Assembly: GCA_028713915.1 (NCBI GenBank)
Contig: JAQTNK010000003.1
Location: 82,775 to 146,774 of the forward strand
Source: Rhodocyclaceae bacterium
GTDB taxonomy: Bacteria; Pseudomonadota; Gammaproteobacteria; Burkholderiales; Rhodocyclaceae
DNA length: 64,000 nt
Direction: 5' to 3'
The notes beneath the pieces were generated by a model, which was not told the origin of the DNA, did no database searches, and worked only from the letters and a program-made list of their open reading frames with translations. This document shows positions 1 through 9,876 of the stretch, piece after piece; position 1 is the first letter of the stretch; each line of letters starts with the position of its first letter. Both the position numbers and the translations under genes were made by a program.

Positions 1-1687
1 CGACGCCGCAGTCGCGCTGGACGAGGTTCGCCAGCCTGGCCTTGTTGGCGCGCTTCACTTCGTGCCAGCGCTGGCGGAAAGCCGCGTCGTCGGCGTAGCG
101 GGCGAGCCCGCGCAGTTCGTCGAGCTTGGTGATCCAGGCGCTGCCGATGGTGGCGTCGAGCAATTGCGTCAGCCCGGGATTGGCGGCGGCCAGCCAGCGG
201 CGCTGCGTCACGCCGTTGGTCTTGTTGTTGAACTTCGCCGGCCACAGTGCGTGAAAATCGCGGAACAGCCCTTGCTGGAGAAGCTCGGAATGCAGCGCCG
301 CGACGCCATTCACCGAAAAGCTGCCGACGACGGCGAGGTAGGCCATGCGCACCTGCGGCTCGGGGCCTTCCTCGATCAGCGACATGCGCGCCAGGCGGAC
401 GTTGTCGCCGGGCCAGCGCCTGGCCACTTCGTTGAGGAAGCGGGCGTTGATCTCGTAGACGATGTCCATCAGGCGCGGCAGCAATTGGCCGAAGAGCCGC
501 ACCGACCACTTTTCCAGCGCCTCGGGCAGCAGCGTGTGATTGGTGTAGGCCATGGTGTTGCGGGTGATGTTCCAGGCCTCGTCCCAGCCCAGGCCGTACT
601 CGTCCATGAGCAGGCGCATGAGTTCGGGCACGGCGCAGCTCGGATGGGTGTCGTTGAGCTGGAAGCAGTTCTTCTGCGCGAACTGGCTGAAGTCGAGGCC
701 ATGGTGCAGTTCCCAGCGCTCGAGCACGTCCTGGAGGCTGGCCGAGGCGAGGAAATATTGCTGGCGCAACCGCAGTTCCTTGCCGTTCTCGCTGGAATCG
801 TTGGGGTAGAGAACCATGGTGATGTTCTCGGCGGCGTTCTTGGCCGACACCGATTCCGGATAGGAACCGGCGTTGAATTCGCCGAGGTCGAACTCGTCGG
901 TGGCCGCCGCGCTCCAGAGCCGCAGCACATTGACGGTGTCGTTGCGGTAACCCGGAATGGGCGTGTCGAAAGGCACCGCCAGCACGTCGTTGCTGTCGAC
1001 CCAGCGCGCGCGCGGCTGGCCGCGGGCATCCTTGTAGAACTCGGTGCGGCCGTAGTACTGGACACGGCGGGTATGTTCCGGCCGCTCCAGTTCCCATGGA
1101 TTGCCGTCGCGCAGCCAGTGATCGGGCTCCTCCACCTGACGGCCGTCGTCGATGTACTGGCGGAACATGCCGTACTCGTAGCGGATGCCGTAGCCCATCA
1201 CCGGCAATTGCAAAGTGGCACAGCTGTCGAGAAAACAGGCGGCCAGCCGGCCGAGGCCGCCGTTGCCGAGACCCGCGTCGTTCTCGTTGTCGAGGATTTC
1301 CTCGATGTCGAGACCCAGCCGGCGCAACACCGCTTCGGTGGTGCTGCCCAGGCCGAGGTTGAGCAGCGCGTTGTTGAGCGTGCGCCCCATCAGGAACTCG
1401 AGCGACAAATAATAGGCATGCTTGGCGCCCTGTTCCTCGTAAGCGTAGCGCGTGCGCTTCGAGCGCTCCATCAGCCGGTCGCGCAAGGCGAGCACCAGCG
1501 CCTGGTAAGGATAGTGGGTCGAGCGGCAGTACTTGTCGCGGCCGAGAAAGGTGCCGAAGTAGCGGCGGATGTCGAGGGCCAGCGATTCCTCGTCCATGCC
1601 GAGCGGCGGCAGTTCGAAGAGTTCGCCGGCGAGTTTCCCCGTATGCTGCGGCTTGAGGCGTAAAGCGTGGTTGTTGTTCTGATCCAT
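1..1687 (-). CDS. glgP: Glycogen/starch/maltodextrin phosphorylase, N-terminal part (runs off window)
   Basis: Releases glucose-1-phosphate from glycogen or maltodextrins in the cytoplasm. Reading down from the ATG at 1687 the frame stays open to the window edge (about 562 codons). It shows family features such as LSLEFLMGRTL near residue 70 and an AVPFDTP/NDTVNVLRLWSA stretch in mid-protein. The C-terminal part with the pyridoxal-phosphate lysine lies outside the window, so activity cannot be judged. The ORF track misses it because it has no stop inside the window; the plus-strand 533-codon ORF is its antisense shadow. It follows glgC in the same orientation after about 150 bp, consistent with a glycogen locus. 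Confidence 0.93.
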   Translation of the reverse strand, partial: MDQNNNHALRLKPQHTGKLAGELFELPPLGMDEESLALDIRRYFGTFLGRDKYCRSTHYPYQALVLALRDRLMERSKRTRYAYEEQGAKHAYYLSLEFLMGRTLNNALLNLGLGSTTEAVLRRLGLDIEEILDNENDAGLGNGGLGRLAACFLDSCATLQLPVMGYGIRYEYGMFRQYIDDGRQVEEPDHWLRDGNPWELERPEHTRRVQYYGRTEFYKDARGQPRARWVDSNDVLAVPFDTPIPGYRNDTVNVLRLWSAAATDEFDLGEFNAGSYPESVSAKNAAENITMVLYPNDSSENGKELRLRQQYFLASASLQDVLERWELHHGLDFSQFAQKNCFQLNDTHPSCAVPELMRLLMDEYGLGWDEAWNITRNTMAYTNHTLLPEALEKWSVRLFGQLLPRLMDIVYEINARFLNEVARRWPGDNVRLARMSLIEEGPEPQVRMAYLAVVGSFSVNGVAALHSELLQQGLFRDFHALWPAKFNNKTNGVTQRRWLAAANPGLTQLLDATIGSAWITKLDELRGLARYADDAAFRQRWHEVKRANKARLANLVQRDCGV

Positions 1688-1833
1688 GGCAGCGGGTGAC
1701 CGAAAGTTGGTGAGGCGGAACAAGCTAAGGGTAAACGAGCGCCGCCAACCGCGCCATGTTCACGTGACTTTCGCGGGCCGGCGCGGAAGCTCCGCGCCGA
1801 AGTGAAGCGTGCTCCCCGCCGCGCGGCCGCGCC

Positions 1834-3105
1834 TTACGCCGGCCGCACGCGCGCCAGCATCTCGCTGGTGATCAGGGTGATGCCGCTGCTGCTGCGGTGG
1901 AAGCGCCGCGCGTCGTCGGCGGCGTCCTCGCCGACCACCAGTCCTTCGGGGATCTTGCAGCCATGATCGACGACGACGCGCGTGAGGCGCGCGTGGCGGC
2001 CGACTTCGACGTCGGGCAGCAGCACGGACCAGCCGACCTTGGCGTAGGAATGCACGCGGCAATTCGAAAACATCAGCGTGCGATCGAGTTCGCCGGAAAT
2101 GATGCAGCCGCCCGACACCATCGACTCGATCGCGGCGCCGCGGCGGCCCGGCTCGTTGTGCACGAATTTCGCCGGCGGCAATTGCTGCTGGTAGGTCCAC
2201 ACCGGCCAGGTCGTGTCGTAGAGGTCGAGTTCGGGCGCCACGGCGGTGAGATCGATGTTGGCGGCCCAGTAGGCGTCGAGCGTGCCGACGTCGCGCCAGT
2301 AGGGTTCCTGGCCCGGGCCGGAGCCGACGCAGCTGTCGGCGAACGGCTGGGCGACCGCGCAGCCTTGCTGCACGGCCTTCGGGATGATGTCCTTGCCGAA
2401 ATCGTGGCTCGATTTCGGATCGGCGAGGTCCTGGCGCAACTGCTCGTAGAGATATGCCGCATTGAAGACGTAGATGCCCATGCTGGCGAGCGAGCGGTCG
2501 GGCCGGCCCGGCATGGTCGGCGGCACGGCCGGTTTCTCGACGAAATCGACGATGCGGCCGGCGCCATCGACGTCCATGATGCCGAAGGCGCTGGCTTCGG
2601 CGACCGGCACCTCGATGCAGGCCACGGTGCAGCTCGCCCCCGTCTCGACATGGTGGGCCAGCATGCGCGCGTAATCCATCTTGTACACGTGGTCGCCGGC
2701 GAGCACGACCACATATTCGGGGCCATGGCCCTGCAGGATGTGGATGTTCTGGAACACGGCGTCGGCCGTGCCGCGATACCACGATTCGCCGGCGATGCGC
2801 TGCTGCGCCGGCATCAGCTCGATGAACTCGTTCATCTCCGACTTGAGGAAGCTCCAGCCCCGCTGGATGTGCCGCAGCAGGCTGTGCGACTCGTACTGCG
2901 TGACGACGCCGATGCGACGGATGCCGGAATTGAGGCAATTCGACAGCGCGAAGTCGACGATGCGGAACTTGCCGCCGAAGTACACGGCGGGCTTCGAACG
3001 CTTGTCCGTCAGTTGCATGAGGCGGCTGCCGCGGCCGCCGGCGAGCACCAGCGCCATGGCTTGGTTGGGCAGATGAAGGCGCGCCCGGTCGTCCAGTGAT
3101 TTCAC
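1834..3105 (-). CDS. glgC: Glucose-1-phosphate adenylyltransferase (ADP-glucose pyrophosphorylase)
   Basis: Makes ADP-glucose, the donor for glycogen synthesis. The 423-aa product has the N-terminal nucleotide-binding loop LAGGRGSRL, followed by [19 protein letters not shown] and [12 protein letters not shown], and it matches the length of bacterial GlgC. The start is GTG at 3105, preceded by a GGGAG ribosome binding site; no ATG is better placed. It lies between the amidotransferase gene and glgP on the same strand, and the three are probably co-transcribed. Allosteric control by glycolytic intermediates is usual in the family but cannot be read from the sequence. Confidence 0.95.
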   Translation of the reverse strand: MKSLDDRARLHLPNQAMALVLAGGRGSRLMQLTDKRSKPAVYFGGKFRIVDFALSNCLNSGIRRIGVVTQYESHSLLRHIQRGWSFLKSEMNEFIELMPAQQRIAGESWYRGTADAVFQNIHILQGHGPEYVVVLAGDHVYKMDYARMLAHHVETGASCTVACIEVPVAEASAFGIMDVDGAGRIVDFVEKPAVPPTMPGRPDRSLASMGIYVFNAAYLYEQLRQDLADPKSSHDFGKDIIPKAVQQGCAVAQPFADSCVGSGPGQEPYWRDVGTLDAYWAANIDLTAVAPELDLYDTTWPVWTYQQQLPPAKFVHNEPGRRGAAIESMVSGGCIISGELDRTLMFSNCRVHSYAKVGWSVLLPDVEVGRHARLTRVVVDHGCKIPEGLVVGEDAADDARRFHRSSSGITLITSEMLARVRPA

Positions 3106-3219
3106 TTTGTCTCCCCTCGCTTCGTGACGGCTGCATTAATCGCCTGTGCTGAAAATGCTACCTCATTTCGGCCCTGCGGGCGGCGCGATTTTCGCCGCCG
3201 GCCAGGCGCTGCCGCCGCG

Positions 3220-5001
3220 TCAATGAGAGTCGACGTTGCGTTGCAGCCAGTATTCGAACAGCGCGAGATGCCAAAGCTTGCTGCCTTCGATGCGCGTGCG
3301 GTGCTTTTCCGGTTCCTTGAGCAGCCGCTCGACGTAGGCGCGGTCGAACACGCCGCGTTCGCGGCAGGCGCGGGAGTCGAGAATGCCGCGCATGAAGTCG
3401 AGAAACGCACCGCGCACGTACTTCAGCGCCGGCATGGGAAAGTAGCCCTTGGGGCGATCGATGACCGCATCGGGCAGCAGGCCGCGGGCGATGTGCTTGA
3501 GGACGTGCTTGCCGCCCGAGGCGAGCTTGAGCGCCGGCGGCATGGTCGCCGCCAGTTCGACCAGGTGATGGTCGAGGAACGGCACGCGCGCCTCCAGCCC
3601 CCATGCCATCGTCATGTTATCGACGCGCTTGACCGGATCGTCGGTGACCAGCAGCGTCGCTTCGGCGCGCAGCACCTGGTCGATGAACTCGTCGGCGAAC
3701 GGCGCCGCCAGCCGTTCGGCGAGCAGCGCGGAACTGGCGTCGCCGCCGCGGAAGCGCGGCTCGACCATCGCTTCGAACTCGTCGTGGTCGCGGTCGAAAT
3801 AGCGGCTGCGAAAACGCTCCAGCGGCGCTTCCCCGCCGGCGGCGTGCATACCCTGATGCCAGAAGTAGCCGCCGAAGACCTCGTCGGCGCCCTGCCCGCT
3901 CTGCACCACCTTGACGGTGTGCGACACCTGCTCGGACAACAGGTAGAAGGCGACGACGTCCTGGCTGGCCATGGGTTCGGCCATGCAGTCGACGGCTTCG
4001 GGCAGGCGCTGCAGCACCTGGTCGTTGGCAATGCGGTACTTGTGGTGGCGCGTGCCGAAGTAGCGGGCGACGGCATCGGAATATTCGAACTCGTTGCCGA
4101 TTTCCTCGGGCTGGTCCTCGAAGCCGATGGAAAAAGTCATCAGGTCGCTGACGCCCTGCTCGGCGAGCAGCGCCACGAGCAGCGACGAATCGAGTCCGCC
4201 CGACAGCAGCACGCCGACCTTGACGTCGGCGATCTCCAGGCGCTTCTTCACCGCGGCGCGCAGCGCTGCATGGATCTGCTCGGTCCATTGATGTTCGGTC
4301 GGCGGCAGCGGCGGGCGCTGCGCCCGCAGACTCCAATAGCGGCGCGTCTGCGTGACGCCGGCGGCATCGATGCGCTGGATGGTTCCCTGCTCGACCTTGC
4401 GGATGCCGCGCAGGATGGTATGCGGCGCCGGCACCACGGCGTGCAAGGTGAACTGGTAATGCAGGGCGACGGGGTCGATCGCCGTATCGACACCGCCGGC
4501 GGCAAGCAGCGCCTGGGTGTTCGACGCGAAGCGCAGGCAGCGTTCGTCGCGGCTGAAGTAGAGCGGCTTGATGCCGAGGCGGTCGCGCGCCAGGAACAGC
4601 GTGTTCGCCCGGCGATCCCATATGGCGAAAGCGAAGGCGCCGTGCAAGCGTTCGACGCATGATTCGCCCCACTCGGCATAAGCGCGCAGGATGACTTCGG
4701 TATCGCCGTCGGAAAAGAAGGCATGGCCGCGCCCCTGCAGCACCGCGCGCAATTCCGGGTAGTTGTAGATGGTGCCGTTGAACACCAGCGCCAGGCCGCG
4801 CGACTCATCCACCATCGGCTGCCGCGAACGGTCGGACAGGTCGATGATGGCGAGGCGGCGATGGCCGAAGGCCAGCGGCCCGTCGCTCCAGACGCCGGCC
4901 GCGTCCGGCCCGCGGCGCGCGAGGCGCGCGTTCATGCGCTCAATCGCGGACACGTCCGCCGATTGGCCGTCAAATCGAAATTCGCCTGCAATGCCGCACA
5001 T
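3220..5001 (-). CDS. Asparagine synthase-like N-acetylglutaminylglutamine amidotransferase
   Basis: A class II glutamine amidotransferase of 593 aa. Cys2 after the initiator Met (MCGIAGEF) is the nucleophile of the N-terminal glutaminase domain. The synthetase domain carries the ATP-binding SGGLDSS motif. Details such as RRGPDAAGVWSDGP, AVVPAPHTILRGIRK and the C-terminal EGSKLWHLALFEYWLQ fit the asparagine-synthase-like family that amidates N-acetylglutaminylglutamine to make the osmoprotectant NAGGN, rather than ordinary AsnB. The usual partner, a GNAT-type N-acetylglutaminylglutamine synthetase (Ngg), is not in the window. Here the neighbour is glgC. The family call rests on remembered sequence features; plain AsnB is the alternative. 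Confidence 0.85.
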   Translation of the reverse strand: MCGIAGEFRFDGQSADVSAIERMNARLARRGPDAAGVWSDGPLAFGHRRLAIIDLSDRSRQPMVDESRGLALVFNGTIYNYPELRAVLQGRGHAFFSDGDTEVILRAYAEWGESCVERLHGAFAFAIWDRRANTLFLARDRLGIKPLYFSRDERCLRFASNTQALLAAGGVDTAIDPVALHYQFTLHAVVPAPHTILRGIRKVEQGTIQRIDAAGVTQTRRYWSLRAQRPPLPPTEHQWTEQIHAALRAAVKKRLEIADVKVGVLLSGGLDSSLLVALLAEQGVSDLMTFSIGFEDQPEEIGNEFEYSDAVARYFGTRHHKYRIANDQVLQRLPEAVDCMAEPMASQDVVAFYLLSEQVSHTVKVVQSGQGADEVFGGYFWHQGMHAAGGEAPLERFRSRYFDRDHDEFEAMVEPRFRGGDASSALLAERLAAPFADEFIDQVLRAEATLLVTDDPVKRVDNMTMAWGLEARVPFLDHHLVELAATMPPALKLASGGKHVLKHIARGLLPDAVIDRPKGYFPMPALKYVRGAFLDFMRGILDSRACRERGVFDRAYVERLLKEPEKHRTRIEGSKLWHLALFEYWLQRNVDSH

Positions 5002-5086
5002 GCCGCGATGTTATCTCGGCTCGAAGTCGCGCCGTCGAGAAAATTGAAACCAAAATCCACAGCGGATCGCGTGTTAACATCGGCCG

Positions 5087-6085
5087 ATGCGCCTCACCCT
5101 CTGCCTGCCCGGCCTGCTGCTGCCCCGCCAGGCGCTGATCGACACCATTTCCGACCTCGAACTTCCCGCGCTGGCGCGCCTGCTCGGGAACGGCCGACTG
5201 CACCGCGACATTCCCACCGCGCATTATGTCCGGCTCATGCAGCGCTGGAATCTAGAAGGGCTGCCGGCGGCCGCGCTGCGCCTGCTCGGCGAAGGCGGCG
5301 CGCCCGGCGCGCACCACTGGCTCTGCCTCGACCCCGTGCATCTGAGCGTCGACCGCCGCGGCGTGAAGCTCGAAGACCCCGCGGCGCTGGCCCTGAGCGC
5401 GGCCGAGGACGAGGCGTTGCGCGCCGCCCTGGCGCCGCTCTTCGCCGCCAGCGGCGAGCTGTCCGCGACGGCGCCCGGCCACTGGCACCTGCGCCTCGCC
5501 GGCGCCTGCGAACTCGTCACGCGCCCGCTGCCGGAAGCCGTCGGCCAGCCGGTCGATCCCGCGCTGCCCGGCGGCGTCGACGGCGCGCGCTGGCGCCGCC
5601 TGCTCGCCGAGGCGCAGATGGTGCTGCACGACCATGCCGTGAACCGCGCCCGCGAAGCCGCCGGCCGGCCGCTGGTGAACCACCTGTGGCCGTGGGGCGA
5701 CGGCTGCATCGCCACGGCGCTGGCCGCGCCGTTCGACGCGCTGTGGACCCGGGACACCGTGCTGCTCGGCCTCGCGCGCGCTTCGGGCATCGCCGGCATT
5801 GAACCGCCGCGAAGCTTCGCGACCGCCGCCGGCCGCATCGCCGCCGTCCTCGACGACCTCGTCGCCCCGGCGCGCAGCCTCGACGCGCTGGCCTGGCGCG
5901 AAGCGCTCGCCGGCGTCGACCGCGACTGGCTCGCGCCGGCCATCGCCGCCATGCGGCGCGGCCGCTGCCAGTCGCTGCACGTCGCCGCCTTCGGCCCGGA
6001 CGCAAGCCTCGACATCGACATCTCGCGCCTCGATTTGCTGAAATTCTGGCGCCGCCCGCGCCCGCCGGCGAGCCTGGCGCCATGA
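5087..6085 (+). CDS. RpfE-like conserved protein upstream of recJ
   Basis: A 332-aa protein starting MRLTLCLPGLLLP. It resembles the RpfE-type (COG4255) proteins of beta- and gammaproteobacteria, which have distant similarity to cofactor-independent phosphoglycerate mutases, and a NHLWPWGDG stretch is seen mid-protein. Its biochemical role is not established. The stop overlaps the recJ start by four bases (ATGA), so the two are translationally coupled; the same pairing with recJ is common in betaproteobacteria. It diverges from the amidotransferase gene across an 85-bp AT-richer gap that probably holds both promoters. Confidence 0.75.
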   Translation: MRLTLCLPGLLLPRQALIDTISDLELPALARLLGNGRLHRDIPTAHYVRLMQRWNLEGLPAAALRLLGEGGAPGAHHWLCLDPVHLSVDRRGVKLEDPAALALSAAEDEALRAALAPLFAASGELSATAPGHWHLRLAGACELVTRPLPEAVGQPVDPALPGGVDGARWRRLLAEAQMVLHDHAVNRAREAAGRPLVNHLWPWGDGCIATALAAPFDALWTRDTVLLGLARASGIAGIEPPRSFATAAGRIAAVLDDLVAPARSLDALAWREALAGVDRDWLAPAIAAMRRGRCQSLHVAAFGPDASLDIDISRLDLLKFWRRPRPPASLAP

Positions 6086-7773
6086 CGCAGATCGTCGCGC
6101 GCGCCGTTCCCACCCGCGCCAGCCTGATCCTGGAGCAAGCCGGCGTGCATCCGCTGCTGGCCAGGCTTTACGCCGCCCGCGGCGTCACGGCCGCGGCGGA
6201 ACTCGACACCGGTCTCGCCGCGCTGCTGCCGCCCGACAGCCTCAAGGGCGCAGCGGCAGCGGCGACGCTGCTCGCCGATGCCATCGCCGCCAACAAGCGC
6301 CTGCTGATCGTCGCCGACTACGACTGCGACGGCGCCACCGCCTGCGCCGTCGGCCTGCGCGCGCTGCGGCTGTTCGGCGCCAGCGTCGATTACCTGGTGC
6401 CCAACCGCTTCGAGACCGGCTACGGCCTCTCCCCTGAAGTCGTCGACATCGCCGCCGCGATGCATCCCGATGTCATCGTCACGGTCGACAACGGCATCGC
6501 CAGCGTCGACGGCGTCGCCGCCGCCAAGCGCCGCGGCATCGCCACGCTGATCACCGACCACCACCTGCCGGGCGACGTCCTCCCTGATGCCGACGTCATC
6601 GTCAATCCGAACCAGCCCGGCTGCCGCTTCGCCAGCAAGGCGCTGGCCGGCGTCGGCGTGATGTTCTACGTGATGCTGGCCTTGCGCACCGAACTGCGCC
6701 GGCGCGGCGCCTTCGGCGACGGCAGCGGCCCGAACCTCGGCGCCCTGCTCGACCTCGTCGCGCTGGGCACCGTCGCCGATGTCGTCGCGCTCGACCGCAA
6801 CAACCGCATCCTCGTCGCCCAGGGCCTTGCGCGCATGCGCGACGGCCGCATGCAGGCCGGCATCCGCGCGCTCTTCCGCGTCCTCGGCCGCGAGCCGGCG
6901 CGCGCCTCGGCCTTCGATCTCGGCTTCATGCTCGGCCCGCGCATCAACGCCGCCGGACGGCTCGGCGACATGTCCGTCGGCATCGAGTGCCTGGCCACCG
7001 ACAATGAGGCGCGCGCCATGAACATCGCCCAGGAGCTCGACGGCATCAACCGCGAGCGGCGCGAAATCGAAGCGCGCATGCGCGACGACGCCGACTTGCT
7101 GCTGGTCGAAGCCGATGCCGAAAATCGCGCCAGCCTCACTCTCTTCGATCCCGAGTGGCACCAGGGCGTCATCGGCATTCTCGCCGGCCGCGTCAAGGAG
7201 CAGCTGCACCGGCCCACTTTCGCCTTCGCCCGCGGCAACGGCGGCGAACTGAAAGGCTCGGGCCGCTCGATTCCCGGCCTGCACCTGCGCGACGCGCTCG
7301 ACCTCGTCGCCAAGCATCGGCCGCGACTGCTCAGGCGCTTCGGCGGCCATGCCGCGGCCGCCGGCGTCACCATCGGGGAAGACGATCTCGCCGAATTCGA
7401 GACGGCCTTCGAGGCAGTGGCGCGCGCCCTGCTTTCGCCCGCCGAACTCACCCGCACCCTGGAGACCGACGGTGCGCTCGAATCCGGCTACTACTCGCTC
7501 GAAGCCGCGCGCCTGCTGCAGCAGACGATCTGGGGCCAGGGCTTTCCGCCGCCGCTGTTCGCCGATGTCTTCGACGTCGACAAGCAAAAGCTGCTCAAGG
7601 ACAAGCACCTCAAGCTCACGCTGAAGAAGGGCAAGACCCGCCTCGAAGCGATCCGCTTCAATTTCGCCGACTCCGCCCCGGCGCGCATCCGCGCCGCCTT
7701 CCGTCTCGACATCAACGAGTTCAACGGCCTCGCCAGCGTGCAGCTGATCGTCGAGCACTTCGAGCCGGCCTGA
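6082..7773 (+). CDS. recJ: Single-stranded-DNA-specific exonuclease RecJ
   Basis: A 5'-3' single-strand exonuclease used in recombinational and mismatch repair. The 563-aa product has the DHH-superfamily motifs in order: DYDCDG near residue 80, VTVDNG near 135, TDHH near 157, and the DHHA1 part with the GGHAAAAG motif in the C-terminal half. Length fits the family (about 560-580 aa). The ATG overlaps the stop of the RpfE-like gene, so the start is clear. Confidence 0.96.
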   Translation: MTQIVARAVPTRASLILEQAGVHPLLARLYAARGVTAAAELDTGLAALLPPDSLKGAAAAATLLADAIAANKRLLIVADYDCDGATACAVGLRALRLFGASVDYLVPNRFETGYGLSPEVVDIAAAMHPDVIVTVDNGIASVDGVAAAKRRGIATLITDHHLPGDVLPDADVIVNPNQPGCRFASKALAGVGVMFYVMLALRTELRRRGAFGDGSGPNLGALLDLVALGTVADVVALDRNNRILVAQGLARMRDGRMQAGIRALFRVLGREPARASAFDLGFMLGPRINAAGRLGDMSVGIECLATDNEARAMNIAQELDGINRERREIEARMRDDADLLLVEADAENRASLTLFDPEWHQGVIGILAGRVKEQLHRPTFAFARGNGGELKGSGRSIPGLHLRDALDLVAKHRPRLLRRFGGHAAAAGVTIGEDDLAEFETAFEAVARALLSPAELTRTLETDGALESGYYSLEAARLLQQTIWGQGFPPPLFADVFDVDKQKLLKDKHLKLTLKKGKTRLEAIRFNFADSAPARIRAAFRLDINEFNGLASVQLIVEHFEPA

Positions 7774-7873
7774 GCGCCGGCGTCCCGCGCCTGTCTCCGC
7801 GCGACGACACTGGTCGCCGCCGCGCGTTCGCGAGAACGTGTCGTCCATCGACACCACCTGGAACGACGCGAAC

Positions 7874-8338
7874 ATGGCCAACGCTGCCGCCCGCCGGACA
7901 CCGCCCCTCCCCCGCACCGGTATCGCAGCTGTCGTCGCCGCCGCGTGCGCCGTCGGCCTGACGGCCTGCGACCCGCTCTCGATCACCATGCTGAGCGTCG
8001 GCGCCGGCACCGGCATCAACCACCAGCTGGGCGGCATCGTCTACAAGACCTTCACCGAACCCGAAGCCAAGGTCAGGAAGGCGACGCTCGCCGCGCTCAA
8101 GCGCATGGCAATCAAGGTCGACGCCGTCGCCAAGATCGACAGCGGCGAAGCCATCAAGGCCAGGGCCGCCGACCGCAACATCGACATCGAGCTCGAATCC
8201 CTCACGCCGAACACGACGCGCATGCGCGCCGTCGCCCGCAAGGAGGGCGGCATCCTCGTCGACTCGGCAACCGCCATCGAAATCATCGGCCAGACGGAAC
8301 GCTTGCTCGGCGTCAATCTCGCCCGCAACGATTACTGA
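7874..8338 (+). CDS. Small lipoprotein, DUF3568-like
   Basis: The ORF opens at 7838, but the ATG at 7874 places a charged N-terminus directly before a hydrophobic segment ending in the lipobox GLTAC, so I use it. The mature part of about 120 aa matches the look of DUF3568 proteins (YKTFTEPEAKVRKATLAALKRM, then repeated beta-strand-like stretches). Cellular role is unknown. Membrane anchoring through the lipobox cysteine is inferred. It is followed 30 bp later by another exported protein gene. Confidence 0.65.
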   Translation: MANAAARRTPPLPRTGIAAVVAAACAVGLTACDPLSITMLSVGAGTGINHQLGGIVYKTFTEPEAKVRKATLAALKRMAIKVDAVAKIDSGEAIKARAADRNIDIELESLTPNTTRMRAVARKEGGILVDSATAIEIIGQTERLLGVNLARNDY

Positions 8339-8368
8339 CGCATTCTCCTCACGGAAAGGAAGAACCGC

Positions 8369-9289
8369 ATGAAGACCCATCGCACCCTGATCGCCATCGC
8401 CCTCGGCACCGCCTTTGGCGCCGCCGCCTTCGCCCAGACCGCCGCCACGACCGGGACCGACGGCACGGCCAGCACCGCCGGCGCGGCCGCCACCACGCCG
8501 GCGACGCCGACGGCCGCGAGTACGGCCACGACGTCCAGCGCCACGGCGGCCGCGACGACGACTACCGCGCCGACGACTACCGCGCCGCCGGCCTCCGCCA
8601 CCGCGGCTGGCGCCGCCGCTCGCAAGCTCATCGGCGGCTTCGCCAGCTTCGCCGGCTCGACGGCAAACGCCGCCGCGCTCATCAACGGCCTGCGCACCGG
8701 TACTCCCGTCACGCTCGCCGCGGCGGGTAGCGCCGGCGGCGACGTCACGTTCACGCCGCCGACCAAGCCCATGGGCTACGGCAACATCCGCATCGCCTTG
8801 TCGCTGGCGCAAGCGGAGCTGGCGCAGCAAGGCATCACCCAGCCGACGCCGCAGCAACTGCAGGCGGCCTTGACGGGCAGCAGTTCCGCCCCCGCTGCGG
8901 GAACCGCGGGCACATCGACATCGGCAGCGACGCCGACATCCGCGTCCGGCATCCTGCAAATGCGCGCCGCCGGCATGGGCTGGGGCCGGATTGCGCAGGC
9001 GGCGGGCGTCAAGCTCGGCTCCGCGATCAGCGGCCATGCCGGCGTGGCGACGACGGCGGGCGGCGCTTACGGCCATCAGGAAACCGCCGTGGCGGGATCA
9101 GCGCCAGGGCACGCCGCCTATGCGTCGCCGGGCGCCGGCATCGTCAGCGCGGCCGGTGGCAGCGCGCCGGTCGCCACCGGCTATGGCCACGGCTACGGCG
9201 GCGCCGGCGCGGCCGGCGTCACGACGGCCCCGGGCGCGAGCCATGGCGCCGAAGGCGCCGCGGCCAGCCACGGCCACGGCAAGTCTTGA
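8369..9289 (+). CDS. Secreted Ala/Thr/Gly-rich protein with duplicated short module
   Basis: 306 aa with a clear signal peptide (MKTHRTLIAIALGTAFGAAAFAQ). A low-complexity Thr/Ala/Pro linker follows to about residue 75, then an alpha-helical core with two related pieces, MGYGNIRIALSLAQ (about 130) and MGWGRIAQAAGVKLG (about 205), and a Gly/His/Ala-rich tail (GYGHGYGG). The AGGAAAG-type ribosome binding site before the ATG is good. I do not know a function; similar hypothetical proteins occur in betaproteobacteria. Confidence 0.65.
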   Translation: MKTHRTLIAIALGTAFGAAAFAQTAATTGTDGTASTAGAAATTPATPTAASTATTSSATAAATTTTAPTTTAPPASATAAGAAARKLIGGFASFAGSTANAAALINGLRTGTPVTLAAAGSAGGDVTFTPPTKPMGYGNIRIALSLAQAELAQQGITQPTPQQLQAALTGSSSAPAAGTAGTSTSAATPTSASGILQMRAAGMGWGRIAQAAGVKLGSAISGHAGVATTAGGAYGHQETAVAGSAPGHAAYASPGAGIVSAAGGSAPVATGYGHGYGGAGAAGVTTAPGASHGAEGAAASHGHGKS

Positions 9290-9370
9290 GTCGCAAGCAG
9301 CGGTACGGACCGGCCTGACGAGGCACGCGCCGGGGTCGGGCCAGCCGCAACACGAAAAGGAGTTGCGCCC

Positions 9371-9676
9371 ATGAAAACCCGTCGTCTCTTCCTCCTCGCC
9401 ATCCTGGCGAGCGCCATCTGCGGCGGCAACGCCGCGGCGCAAAAACCCGCCGCCACGGTGCACCAGAGCGCTCGCGGCTTCGTGCGCACGGCGGCCATCG
9501 CCACCGCGCTGCACGACGAGCCGGCCGGCCGCCCGGCCTACGCGCCGCCGTGCACGCGCTCCACGTTCACCGAACTCGGCCATGGCCACGGCGATGTCGC
9601 CGGCGCTGGCTACGCCACCGTGTATTGCCCGAGCTACGGCCAGACCGCGGACGCCGGCAGCAGCAACCAGTTCTAG
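9371..9676 (+). CDS. Small secreted protein, function unknown
   Basis: 101 aa with a signal peptide ([24 protein letters not shown]) and a short mature part containing [12 protein letters not shown] and two cysteines, which may form a disulfide. An AAGGAG ribosome binding site precedes the ATG. It resembles the preceding gene in its Gly/His/Tyr-rich style, so the two may be related or work together; this is inference. Confidence 0.55.
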   Translation: MKTRRLFLLAILASAICGGNAAAQKPAATVHQSARGFVRTAAIATALHDEPAGRPAYAPPCTRSTFTELGHGHGDVAGAGYATVYCPSYGQTADAGSSNQF

Positions 9677-9840
9677 CCGGCGGCGACGCTACGAACCCGG
9701 ACGCGGCGCCGGGGCGAACAGAAACGCCCCGAACGCCGCCGCCGGGGTTCCCGCCGCGACAGGCGTGCTCGCAGATGTGCTGGCAGCGCACATCCTCGGG
9801 CGGGCGGTCCGCGCCGGTGCCGGCCGGCCCCGGCCACCCG

Positions 9841-9846
9841 TATAAT
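9841..9846 (+). promoter_or_regulatory. Candidate -10 box (TATAAT) for prfC
   Basis: A perfect TATAAT lies 31 bases before the GTG start of prfC in otherwise very GC-rich DNA. The -35 region at 17-bp spacing (TGCCGG) is poor, so this is only a candidate sigma-70 promoter. Confidence 0.45.
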
Positions 9847-9876
9847 CCCGCTCCTTCGCCGAACCGGATTGCCCCA

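Noticed and set aside
62-1663. 533-codon plus-strand ORF at the left edge
   Set aside because: Shadow of glgP, whose minus frame has clear phosphorylase motifs and runs off the window.
1897-3099. 400-codon plus ORF opposite glgC, and a similar 512-codon ORF opposite the amidotransferase gene
   Set aside because: Both are antisense frames with no motif; the minus-strand enzymes are unmistakable.
5224-8037. 937-codon minus-strand ORF over the RpfE-like gene and recJ
   Set aside because: Antisense to two well-supported genes; composition typical of high-GC shadow frames.
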